A stretch of DNA of 64,000 nucleotides from Branchiostoma floridae (Eukaryota > Chordata > Leptocardii > Amphioxiformes > Branchiostomatidae), in assembly GCF_000003815.2 (NCBI RefSeq), contig NC_049995.1, positions 12,567,436-12,631,435 of the forward strand, given 5' to 3'. Shown one piece after another: positions 43,630 to 53,628 of this stretch. The position numbers and the translations under genes are program-made. Position 1 is the first letter of the stretch. Each line of letters begins with the position of its first letter. Below the pieces are notes generated by a model. The model was not told the DNA's origin. It did no database searches and worked only from the letters and a program-made list of their open reading frames with translations.

Positions 43630-46600
43630 TTATTCTTCGAGAAGATTAGCATCTCTTGCTTCTCTCTGCAACTCCTCGAGTTGTCTGGAACAAATTTTAT
43701 AAAAATTAGTTTTTAAGTTAGTTTTTAATTGACTCTAGCTATATAAGAAACTGTACTATGGTTCCACACAAAAGGAAGAAACACAGCATTGGAAGTTCTT
43801 TAAAACAAAATTGAATGCTAGTCTAGGAAATTATTTCTAAAAAAATCAAGACAGTAGCATGAAAATGTATGATTTATAGATTGGAAAATAACCTAAAGAA
43901 TTAATCTCTTTTAATTTGATATGTGGGATTTACTAATAGTTGCCTGAAAATATTGCAAAGCAAAGAAGTGCGATAACCTGGACCTTTAAGGTACCATAAA
44001 ACATAAAATGTAACTGTTGAAACTGGATAAACTTTAATGTTGTAAGAACAACAAATGAATCAAGGCACTGTCACCAGTGAAGAAACAAAATGCTGCAGAT
44101 TGATTTACGTCTGTGGTAGAAATGGGACTAGTCTAAGGAGTTAGCCGCAGCATTTTAAGTTTGCTTAAAATCATGGTCAACAAATCATGATCACAGTGTG
44201 ATGAGTTTGTGGTTGAAAGTGTCTACGAATCATCATCATCGGCCTGGCAAGTTGCCCGGACCTGGTCCACTCCATCCCTCCAGACATCTCTGCCCCCCAT
44301 AGCGACTGCCAACAATGGCAACATAGAGGATATTTCAAGATTTACATGTCTATTCCTTACCTTCTAAGTTTGGTGACCTTAGACTTGAGCTCCTTGTTGT
44401 GATGTCTGATGTGGATGACCTCCTGCCAGGCTGCGTCCTCAGCTGACTTGTTGGTTTCCCATCGCAGGAACAGGCCTGACCACAGTTGCTGGGGAGAAAA
44501 AAGAAACACATCTTTAAATTTGCAATTCCTGAGGCCATAACAATTTAATTTGTTGGTTCACGGATAGCTTAACTCAAAAAACATCATGAAAACAAAGCCA
44601 GAGGACCAGGTGTATGCCTTGGTGCACTCAGTTTTATGGAGTGGACATGGTCGTATTGAAGTTTTCCTCCCTACCCGTGGCATCTATTATGTGCGATTGC
44701 TACATTTGCACTTTAAAAAATCTGTGAACCAAGAAGTTAAATTGGTGTGGCCTGAGGTAACCATATTAACACAGTTACATATTTGATTGACATCCATCAT
44801 TCAAGTTGCAAAAATTCTAGCCTGACCTGACCACAATTGCTGCAGATACATCTGTTCACTCCCAATTGCTCTCTCGCAGAATAGGCAACTGTCCCCATTG
44901 AAATGTTTGGTTTATTGCATAAAGTGTACAATTAATGTATTTTTTAAAGAACACTCACCAAGCTCTGTGGTGCAACAGAAGGCCAGACCACCCCATTGTT
45001 GGGCTCATATAGGGGGTTCAGGTAGGTCCTTAACATCTCAGGGCTGTTCACATAGGACCTGCAAAAACAACAACAACAAACAACAACTTCACACACGTGT
45101 CAGAGACTGAAACAGACAGTCAGAGTTCTCCCAACATAGATTCTTCAAGATATAACACTTTGAGGCTAATAATTTGTTGCCATGAGTTACATACAGCAGC
45201 AATGAAATCAAATAATTTCTAAAATCATCATTTTCTAAAATGATTGACATTTTAGAACCATAACTACTCTACTCAAAGTTGATGCACTTTTATGATGAAC
45301 ACAATTGTATTGATTGTATCTGCAATGCTCCATGTCTTAATATGTAAATGTTTCCAGCATTTAAACTTCCTGCTGTCTTTCAAGGTCCCTTTCAAGATTC
45401 TAAGAAGTACAGGAAACCATCAGGACAGACTCACCACAGGGACACTGTCTTAGTCTGTAGCTTGACTTTCTTCCTGTCGCATTCATTGTTACATAAGAAT
45501 GTACCTGGGAGAGAGAGAGGGTAACACACTGATTCAAAACTATTAATCAAACCAACAATTCTGACCTGTACTCAGAAGTAAAACCAACAGTCTTACTGTC
45601 ACTGATATCACTGTTATCATTGTAAAATCCTTTTAAAAGCACACAAATTCTAGAATTTTTATATTTTGACTACTGAAAAGTTGTATGGCAACATTCACTT
45701 CCTGTCAGCTCAAACTTTCAAACTTGGGCACAAGATGGCTAAACCTTGGCATCCTGCAAGTCTACAGTCATTTACTCCGCCTGGGAATAAACTTGGACCC
45801 TGAGTCAATGGTAGCCTTGAGTCCAGCCTCGTTCACTTTGGTCCACTCCACCAAGGAGGTAAGATTAAGTTTGTAAGACTCACCAAACTGTGAGGCATAG
45901 GAGTGTTCAAACAGCAGGACCAGGAACTGTTCATTAAACTCAAAGGAACATGGAAACTGCTGGTACACCTGTAGGGGAGGTACATTATACATGTCAGCAG
46001 GAGAACATGCATAGGGGAGAATCATTATAAATGTTGTTAGTGGGTGTCATTTATTTTGAGAGGGACACTCAAAAGACTTTTCTATGACAAATTCAACCCA
46101 ACTTTGTTTGACACATCAGGCCATTTAACAATCAACATTTAAGATCACAAAACATGACCTACAGGCATTACATAATGGTATTGACACAGACAGCAGTATG
46201 TAGATGTATAACTTGGGTGTAAGAAAGTTGTTTCCTGTATACATGTAAGTATTGCCTTTGTATCCATTCTAATTACTAATCATAACTCTAATCATAGTAA
46301 TATGAGTGACACTGTATAGCTCATAGTCTGATGTTTTTTGCTCAGAATAGTCTGACACAGTCCCCATTGTTTGGCTGACATAAACATACATTATAACATA
46401 CATACCATATACATACATACATACATAGTATTACATACATACATACATATATATATTATATAAAACTGTAATATAGTGTTAGTTACTGACCTGAAAGACA
46501 CAGTCTAGGAACAGCAGGAAGACGGGAGACTCAAACTTCTGTTTGCTGGTGGAGTGAGCTGACTTCGCGCATCTGTCTGCAAACGGGTGTCCCGCCTGTA

Positions 46601-49600
46601 ACCACTCACGTTCTACCAGCGCTTCAAACCTGTACACAAGGCAACATAGAATCATCAACAACAACAAAAACAACCGCTCACATAGGGGACACAATCCCAA
46701 ATTTTGTATCCACCATATTGATCATGCAAATGCATGTGTGATGTCACGATCCATCACCAACTAAGCCATGTTTGGGATTCGTCAATAAAGGTAAGATATC
46801 CAGGTAATAAGATATGCCAAATAGCAATTACTCATTGACAAGCTACTTGATATGGTTTTGGGGGTCCCGAGCCATGAACCAACATGTTTGGGATTGCGTT
46901 CTCACTCAGCACAAATGCCACCTGGCTAAGCACATATTGGCTACATATAGCAGTGAGAAGCAGCACTCAAGTTAGAAGTGGTTGGAAGGAAGGAGGAGGT
47001 CGGATAGACATCAAAACATAAGCAGGTGAGAGACATTACTGATTGTATATGTATGCAAGAAAACTCTAGATTAATTCTAATGTTCTAGATTAAACTTTTA
47101 GCATAACACGAAATTTAAATTTACGAAATAACCAAAAGCCCAAACACAATGTATATATACATAAAGAGAGTAAAACTCCAGTTTTAACACTCACCCTCTG
47201 ACAGTGCGACAGTCAGGGTTCAGTATGATCTGTGTGAGAGACGTGACCTGTAGCGTGGTGTCAATCCCCTCCGACCCGTGAACCAGCACAGACGCGCCCT
47301 CCCGATCGATACACTGGGCCGCCAGGCAGGCGGTGGTCAGGATGTCCTTCACATGGGTGAGCCAGTTACTGGCCTCTAGTTTAGACAGCCATTTGTCCAT
47401 ACTGGAGTTGGGGTCCTGACAGGCTGAGGGAGTAAGGGTGAAGATGGTTTTACTTTCATCAGTTTTGGTGACAACTCACGGGCAAAGCTAATGATCATGA
47501 GTGATATTATTTCTGGAGCCTTTGTTCATGAAAAACACTAATTGTTTGCCACTTTTCATTCACAGCAATTTTTTCATTTATGTTTAAACTTGCAGTTGAA
47601 ACTTTTTTTGTAGTACAATAGTAAAATCATGCAAATGCATGTGTAATGTCACGATTTTGCTGTAGATATCTATAGACGTCACCATGAAAATGAACACATT
47701 GTCTAAAGATTCATTCAAATTTTGCTGCTTTCTATTGAAATTGGTGTTAGAATAGAGCCAAAACGTTTCTTACTGCATGCTTTGTGCATACAAAAAGAGC
47801 CATTTTGTCATTCATTTAAAACAAAAGGTCTATATCTTCATATTCTTGCAATCAGAATTTGAAAGAAAAGGGACATGTATCTTTACCTTCCACGAGTCGC
47901 ACCAGACTGTCCTGCAGAGCGTTCCACCTCTCTATGGGTTTGTGGATCCGTCTCCACTGGGGGTAGTGCACCTCGGGCTCAACACCGCCACCTAGCAGGG
48001 GCAAGCAGAATTGCAGACATAAAAACTCAATATTGTATAAAACAAAATATAATCAAACTGAAATCAAATGCTGACATACAACTGATGATGATACAACTGT
48101 TGCACAGAACAAAGAGGGTAGACCATGTAAGTTTTTTATGATACTGGCCACTTTGAAATTCTAAGAAATCTAAGAAATTTCAACACATTTTAAATATTTC
48201 CATTTCTAAATTTCCTAAATATTTACTTATACTAAATGATAGTTTTGCAGACTCAGCATTGTATATTTTACATAATCTTCTGGTAAAATTTGGTAAAATC
48301 AAAACAGATTAAAATTGTTCTCATATTACTCCAATGGTATGTAGGATTTGTTAGGTGAGACAGGCTGCTCAGTGTAATATAACCAGCTGCTGCCACACTG
48401 CTTGCCTGCAAAGCTTGTGTGTTACGCTGAAGGGCTAGATAGATAGATACAGATATATACAGATACAGGACATGGTACAATGACCAGCTGATAAAACCCC
48501 TTACCTCGAGCTTTAGCATTAGCGGCCACGTTGGGAGCCCGTGTGTCGATGATGTAACCTCTCTTGCCGGGTCGTAGTGTCGCATTCAGCAGCTGTTCGT
48601 CCGACTTACAGCGCCGACCGTTCGGACCAGTCAGGGGCTGGCTACTCCGTAATATCGAGGTCTACAAGAAAAAAAGATTTTACTTATTCATCTATTTGGC
48701 TGTATAACAAGCCAAGGTTACCCAACTATCCATTGGCAATTGTTAAGGGATGACCATGGCAGGGAAATACAAAATTATTACGTAAATAAAGCAATTACTG
48801 ACACATTACTTAAGCACAACAATACAGCAAAAATCAACACAATATGATTTCTGGTCATTGAAGTGAAGTTTTTGCGGTAAAGACATTTTCTTTACTGAAG
48901 TATGAAAAATATATTTGCTGTGTCAAGATTTTGTGATGAAAAGGCACTGTAACAACCACAAAAATGGAACTTAAACCTTTCAAGAGTACAATGAATCATA
49001 TACTAGTACTGAGTAGTAGTCCTCTTCATTGCCACAGATAAGGTTGCAAAATCCAAATACAGGTTTCAATAGATACTGAATTACTTACTTACTTTACTTT
49101 GGTAAGATACTGAATTAATGATGTTACTTATTGTACTTACGTCATTTGCAGCATGAAAGTAACTGAGTACAGGAAACCTTTCCCCCCTGTCTGAATGCAC
49201 CAGACTTGGTCAGTGTTGCATCNNNNNNNNNNNNNNNNNNNNNNNNNNNNNNNNNNNNNNNNNNNNNNNNNNNNNNNNNNNNNNNNNNNNNNNNNNNNNN
49301 NNNNNNNNNNNNNNNNNNNNNNNNNNNNNNNNNNNNNNNNNNNNNNNNNNNNNNNNNNNNNNNNNNNNNNNNNNNNNNNNNNNNNNNNNNNNNNNNNNNN
49401 NNNNNNNNNNNNNNNNNNNNNNNNNNNNNNNNNNNNNNNNNNNNNNNNNNNNNNNNNNNNNNNNNNNNNNNNNNNNNNNNNNNNNNNNNNNNNNNNNNNN
49501 NNNNNNNNNNNNNNNNNNNNNNNNNNNNNNNNNNNNNNNNNNNNNNNNNNNNNNNNNNNNNNNNNNNNNNNNNNNNNNNNNNNNNNNNNNNNNNNNNNNN

Positions 49601-52395
49601 NNNNNNNNNNNNNNNNNNNNNNNNNNNNNNNNNNNNNNNNNNNNNNNNNNNNNNNNNNNNNNNNNNNNNNNNNNNNNNNNNNNNNNNNNNNNNNNNNNNN
49701 NNNNNNNNNNNNNNNNNNNNNNNNNNNNNNNNNNNNNNNNNNNNNNNNNNNNNNNNNNNNNNNNNNNNNNNNNNNNNNNNNNNNNNNNNNNNNNNNNNNN
49801 NNNNNNNNNNNNNNNNNNNNNNNNNNNNNNNNNNNNNNNNNNNNNNNNNNNNNNNNNNNNNNNNNNNNNNNNNNNNNNNNNNNNNNNNNNNNNNNNNNNN
49901 NNNNNNNNNNNNNNNNNNNNNNNNNNNNNNNNNNNNNNNNNNNNNNNNNNNNNNNNNNNNNNNNNNNNNNNNNNNNNNNNNNNNNNNNNNNNNNNNNNNN
50001 NNNNNNNNNNNNNNNNNNNNNNNNNNNNNNNNCAAATAGTATCTTTAGATCCAACATCCTAAACTAAAATTTGTCCCTTTACCTAACATACCTACATTTA
50101 TCTAATTGTATTATGCAGCAATATACTAACGATTGAGATCTTTAACAGTTGAAAAAAATGTACACATAAATGATAGATACAACTGCACCATGAAACACTC
50201 TTGAAAAGCCTGATACAGAGTTCAAGAAGTCAAAAGTTTCAGAAAAACCTTGGTTCCTTACAAACTTAAGGTAACCTACTTTCCTCAAGCAAAATTTGGT
50301 TGCCAAAGGAGGTTAGAGCACTTTTATCTCATGCATTAGCCTAAAAAAATATATATAGTCTTGCTACTTTAGGTTGCAAACAAGCCAAGGCAACCTGTGG
50401 TTACACCTAAAAGCAAGTTTAAGGCTGCACAACCCTCAATCCAACCCCTGACCTTGTAGTCTTTGTTGACGTAACTGATTCTCCAGTCCTCGCCGAAGAG
50501 CCTTCCGAACTCCGTCTCCGGCGGGAAGGCCTGCCAGCCGTCCTCGATCACGTCAAACATCGGGCGGAAAAAGAACGGGTACGTCAGTGTGATGGTGTCT
50601 GCAACAAGGAGAGTTTTGATTGGTTAATCAAGCTGCTCTCATTGAAGAGGTGCATCAGTCACATATGAATACAGTTACTCCAAATGTTCTTCAAGCAATG
50701 ACTGTTTTTAAAGGTAAGGTACATACCTCCAAATTTTAGACGGCTGACAGTCCATCTTGATCACATAGAGTAACCAAGAGGGTTGGGAGTTGCCCAAGTC
50801 CTACCTACCCCTACTCTGCAAGGAGGCGGGGGGAGGGGGCAGATGATCTACGCAAGCCAGACATAGTCTTGTACTCTCTCGCGAGATCGAGACTTGGTCA
50901 CTCTCCATGATCAAGATGGACTGTCAGCCTTTGAGAATTTGGAGGTATGTACCTTGTTATTTTAAAAAAAAGCTCATCCAAATGAAGCGCATCCAAATGC
51001 CTGGCTAAAAAGCATGTGTCTGGTCATTCCAAAATTATATCCAGTGGCTTTTTGTCACATTCACAGTTCTGTTTCCTTTAGTCTGTGTAACACAAACTCT
51101 GCTGTCCAGGGCTGTACCTGGCCCCTCTAGGAAGCCGGCCAGATGTTGGGCAGGCTGCTTTAAGCAAGATTTAATCTGGTTATGTTTGCCTTACCCAGTG
51201 ATGACAAGACCTCTATGGAGCTGGCGATGTTGAGACACTCCTCCATCCCAGGGATGTCCAGTCGGATGACCCGGAAGTCCTTACACTTGACCGTCAGGTA
51301 TCCCATGGAACCCACAAACTTCTTCTCTATGCTGTCCACACCACTGTGCAGCAGCTGGACATGGAAGGGAGTAAGGTTCAAATTGATGTTGGTACTACTT
51401 TCTGCAATAGTTGCACGTACAGGAGTACAAATAAGATATATGTCTAAATACTAACATAGTCTAGGTCTATGTGTAAATGCAAATATCTGTATAAAGCTGA
51501 TGTAGCCTGACTAAAATCAAGCCCCTAGCGGCCGGCCCTACAATTGCCGCCACTCGGGGGGAGGGGGTCATTAAGCCCAGCCGGCGAGAGCTTGTGTAAA
51601 CACAGGCTAAAGCTGATGGTACTTCCAATAACCTAAATGCAATTGGCCTCTTTTGCATCTGCTTTCAAGAGCTTTCATCTCTTTTTTACAGATCTATGCA
51701 TATACAATGCCTGTATGGTAGTCACTGTTTTGTCCTTTTGCAATTTGCTGACAAGGTATTGGAAGTTCAAGCCAGTTTTATCAGCTATCTAGCCTTAAGG
51801 TATCATCCGTGGCAACACCATCTTCTCTATGCCAAAAAGTGTGGAATGGTCAGTTGGTGCTAATCGAACTCCACTAGTTATTAGTATTACAGGCAGGGCT
51901 CTAGCCAGCTCAAAATATTTTTCCGTGAGCCAATTCCCATTGTCGCGAAAACACTATTCCAGGCGTTAGAGGGACTGAACTGATACCTTGAAAAAACGGT
52001 TTTTAATGAGATTATTGTATGCGAAAGGGCGCCGACACACATTGTCAACAATCACAACAATAGCAAAACAAACAGTGTGTGGCTTTTACCAAGAATTTTT
52101 GTCCGTCAAGGTTGACGGATTGCTTTTAAAATTTTTCCGTCACACCAAGGAGCTTTTATCTTGGTCACACATAGCAAACTTCCGTCAATTGACGGAAAAA
52201 CGGACGCTGGCTAGAGCCCTGATTACAGGTACAGAAAAATAGTCTTACCCATAGTTCCTCCGCATTTTTCTGTCGTGATGACAGGATGAGGTGGTGCCCG
52301 GTGACACACAGCGTACCCTCGATCCGCGGGCAGAGGGGCCGATGCAGCACCACGCCGTCCACCTTGGGGGTCTTGATCAACTCAACAAACTCCAT
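43630..52395 (-). CDS. MTMR9: Myotubularin-related protein 9 (pseudophosphatase)
   Basis: Thirteen minus-strand coding exons: 52395-52249, 51354-51195, 50598-50453, one mostly hidden in the gap and ending at 49141, then 48661-48505, 47991-47887, 47423-47195, 46629-46491, 45968-45884, 45504-45435, 45058-44959, 44488-44361 and 43684-43630 (TAA). Phases agree at every visible junction. The protein starts MEFVELIKTPKVD and has an N-terminal PH-GRAM domain, a myotubularin phosphatase-like domain and a short C-terminal coiled coil (NKELKSKVTKLRRQLEEL). The catalytic Cys-X5-Arg loop is replaced by VHGSEGIDTTL, so it should be inactive. Known MTMR9 proteins bind active partners (MTMR6, MTMR7, MTMR8) on endosomal membranes and raise their 3-phosphoinositide phosphatase activity; this role is taken from the family. 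The fourth exon carries an apparent one-base insertion beside the gap, probably an assembly error. Confidence 0.95.
44361..44488 (-). CDS. MTMR9: MTMR9 exon 12, start of the C-terminal coiled coil
   Basis: This 128 bp exon encodes the end of the phosphatase-like domain (LWSGLFLRWE) and a heptad-like charged helix continued in the last exon 43684-43630. In this family the coiled coil mediates homo- and heterodimers. Confidence 0.88.
46783..46862 (+). repeat. Dispersed repeat, copy 4
   Basis: Contains ggtaataagatatgccaaat and agcaattactca, as in the copies at 8285, 13512 (reverse) and 29805. It lies in an MTMR9 intron. Confidence 0.6.
47195..47423 (-). CDS. MTMR9: MTMR9 exon 7, degenerate catalytic loop
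   Basis: The exon encodes SNWLTHVKDILTTACLAA, CIDREGASVLVHGSEG and LQVTSLTQIIL. Active myotubularins have HCSDGWDRT here; this protein has Gly in place of the nucleophilic Cys and lacks the Arg. This matches the inactive state known for MTMR9. Confidence 0.93.
49141..49222 (-). pseudogene. MTMR9: MTMR9 exon 4 fragment with apparent +1 frameshift at the gap edge
   Basis: Reading from the gap, one frame gives DATLTKSGAFRQG, then the family pattern continues as RFPVLSYFHAAND in another frame up to donor GT at 49140-49139. The switch falls in a run of six C on the + strand (49182-49187); five would restore the frame. All other exons are intact, so I regard this as a base-call or assembly error at the edge of the 810 N gap and not a true pseudogene. 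Confidence 0.75.
49223..50032. other. Assembly gap, 810 N
   Basis: 810 Ns inside the MTMR9 gene between exons 3 and 5. It hides the start of exon 4 (roughly 10-20 codons by family comparison) and its acceptor. Confidence 0.95.
50453..50598 (-). CDS. MTMR9: MTMR9 exon 3
   Basis: The exon encodes YPFFFRPMFDVIEDGW and DWRISYVNKDYK, diagnostic of the MTMR9 N-terminal phosphatase-like region. Acceptor AG lies at 50600-50599 and donor GT at 50452-50451. Confidence 0.93.
50716..50955. mobile_element. Foldback element with about 48 bp arms in an MTMR9 intron
   Basis: The left arm (aaggtacatacctccaaatt, then gctgacagtccatcttgatc) is repeated inverted at 50908-50955. The 240 bp element has no coding sequence. 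Both flanks contain ttttaaa. Confidence 0.8.
51503..51609. mobile_element. TAGCCTG-end MITE with perfect 9 bp TSD
   Basis: The element begins TAGCCTGACTAAAATCAAGC and ends with cttgtgtaaacacaggcta. AAGCTGATG occurs on both sides (51494-51502 and 51610-51618), a perfect 9 bp duplication. Its interior differs from the other members ending in TAGC(C/A)TG. Confidence 0.82.
51894..52221. mobile_element. hAT-type MITE, 8 bp TSD, next to an MTMR9 splice donor
   Basis: The ends CAGGGCTCTAGCCAGC / GCTGGCTAGAGCCCTG are perfect inverted repeats beginning CAGGG, and ATTACAGG is duplicated at 51886-51893 and 52222-52229. Both features are typical of hAT transposons. The 328 bp interior contains further ttccgtcaa / ttgacggaa words but no transposase. 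The right end lies about 20 bp from the donor of the first MTMR9 coding exon (52249). Confidence 0.85.
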
Positions 52396-52412
52396 TTTGT
52401 GAAATTCAACAA
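52249..52412 (-). CDS. MTMR9: MTMR9 first coding exon (GRAM start)
   Basis: Acceptor cag at 52415-52413 is followed by 17 non-coding bases and ATG at 52395. The exon encodes MEFVELIKTPKVDGVVLHRP and EGTLCVTGHHLILSSRQ, the start of the PH-GRAM domain. Because the exon starts with an acceptor, there must be an upstream non-coding exon. Confidence 0.9.
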
Positions 52413-53004
52413 CTGGAATATGAGGGAAAGAATCCTTCTTAAAATCTGGGCTCAAAGAACTAATATTACCTAGAAATTCTAGGTATCATAGGTGAAGTTT
52501 ATTGAAAGATTTAACAAAACCCGTTTGGACATTGTTAATGTTATATGCAAATCGAAACAATGGTCTAGACAATGACTGTTTTCTTTTTCAGGGTCTTTAC
52601 CTTTGACATATTAGTTATTACCTAGAATTCCTGTCGCCGCACGTGCATTCTGATCTCAGTGAAAGGGCTTAATCTGCGATTCCTCTGGCTTGTTTTACAA
52701 AATTATTATAGATCGCTCATTATAGACTTATGTAATCTCGAACCAAGGAGCTCCTTGTTCGAACATACATTTATTTCACAAACTTCATTTCTACAATGGT
52801 GATATTTTGATTTTGCTGGCCTTAAAGGACCATATGATGAGATGAAATTCTAGTTTTATTTTGTTAAAAATCACAAATCGACTATATCTTGCATATTTCA
52901 TCAACATGCAAGTTCCGGAAGTAAATTTTATGTTAGTCTCATTATTATTTTAACATAGACAGTTCCTTGTCTGAACACAACATTTTTGTGTGCACCATAC
53001 TTAC

Positions 53005-53060
53005 CCGAAGCTTCCCCAAGAACTGCCAGACTACCTGTGAAACTAAAATCTTGAGATATT
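53005..53060 (-). other. MTMR9: Candidate MTMR9 non-coding first exon (3' end)
   Basis: A strong donor on the minus strand directly follows gaagcttcgg, the only good match between the coding exon's acceptor at 52413 and the ZC2HC1 start. The upstream limit (transcription start) cannot be read from sequence; the end coordinate given is arbitrary. Confidence 0.35.
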
Positions 53061-53381
53061 TGTACAATATCGAAATTATATCTTGATCACAAATTTTTAC
53101 TTCACTCGACCTCCATTTTCTTTTATTCAGACCATTCCATTACAGCACCGGGGACGCTCGATTAATAAAACTTAAACTAATATCCTGTAAAGAATATACG
53201 TAGTTGTTTATCATCATCATATCAATAACCTATTGCTATCACAAAAGAATATCGAACTTTATATATTGAGGAAAACATTGTAGTAAGGATACGTTTTGAA
53301 TTATTTCAATATTACATCCCTTTGTAAACTGGCATAGTAGGAGAGACCTAATCTCGTAGGAGGCGGGGGAACGCGAGAACG

Positions 53382-53389
53382 TGACGTCA
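53382..53389. promoter_or_regulatory. Perfect CRE (TGACGTCA) between divergent genes
   Basis: TGACGTCA, the palindromic CREB/ATF site, sits in a GC-rich segment (ggaggcgggggaacgcgag) about 240 bp upstream of the ZC2HC1 ATG, with a minus-strand CCAAT-like attgggttgcc some 20 bp further. These are typical proximal promoter elements; the function is inferred. Confidence 0.5.
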
Positions 53390-53628
53390 TAGACACCTAG
53401 GGGGCAACCCAATGGCAGCAACACGCAATATGCCAGTCTATTTATATGTTTATTTAGTACTATTTAAGCATGAAATTAGACAATAAAATAATGATTTCAA
53501 CTTATTTATATTTGTTTTATTTGATTTTAAACATATTTATCTATTTTACTTGTTTTATAATGAGTTTACATTATTTTTCAAAATTGTGGTTCGTTCTGTT
53601 GCACTCCGCAGCAACAGAGCCATACAAC

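Larger units (their letters stand above)
52413..53628. other. Divergent promoter region MTMR9 / ZC2HC1
   Basis: This 1.2 kb separates the first coding exon of MTMR9 (minus) from the first exon of ZC2HC1 (plus). A minus-strand donor (CTTCGG then GTAAGT) at 53005/53004 could end a non-coding first exon of MTMR9. A GC-rich stretch with a perfect CRE lies at 53360-53410. No other gene is seen. Confidence 0.5.

Noticed and set aside
49137-50067. Long open frames of 277-306 codons on both strands
   Set aside because: They consist almost wholly of Ns translated as X; only the 82 bases at 49141-49222 are real coding sequence, in MTMR9 exon 4.
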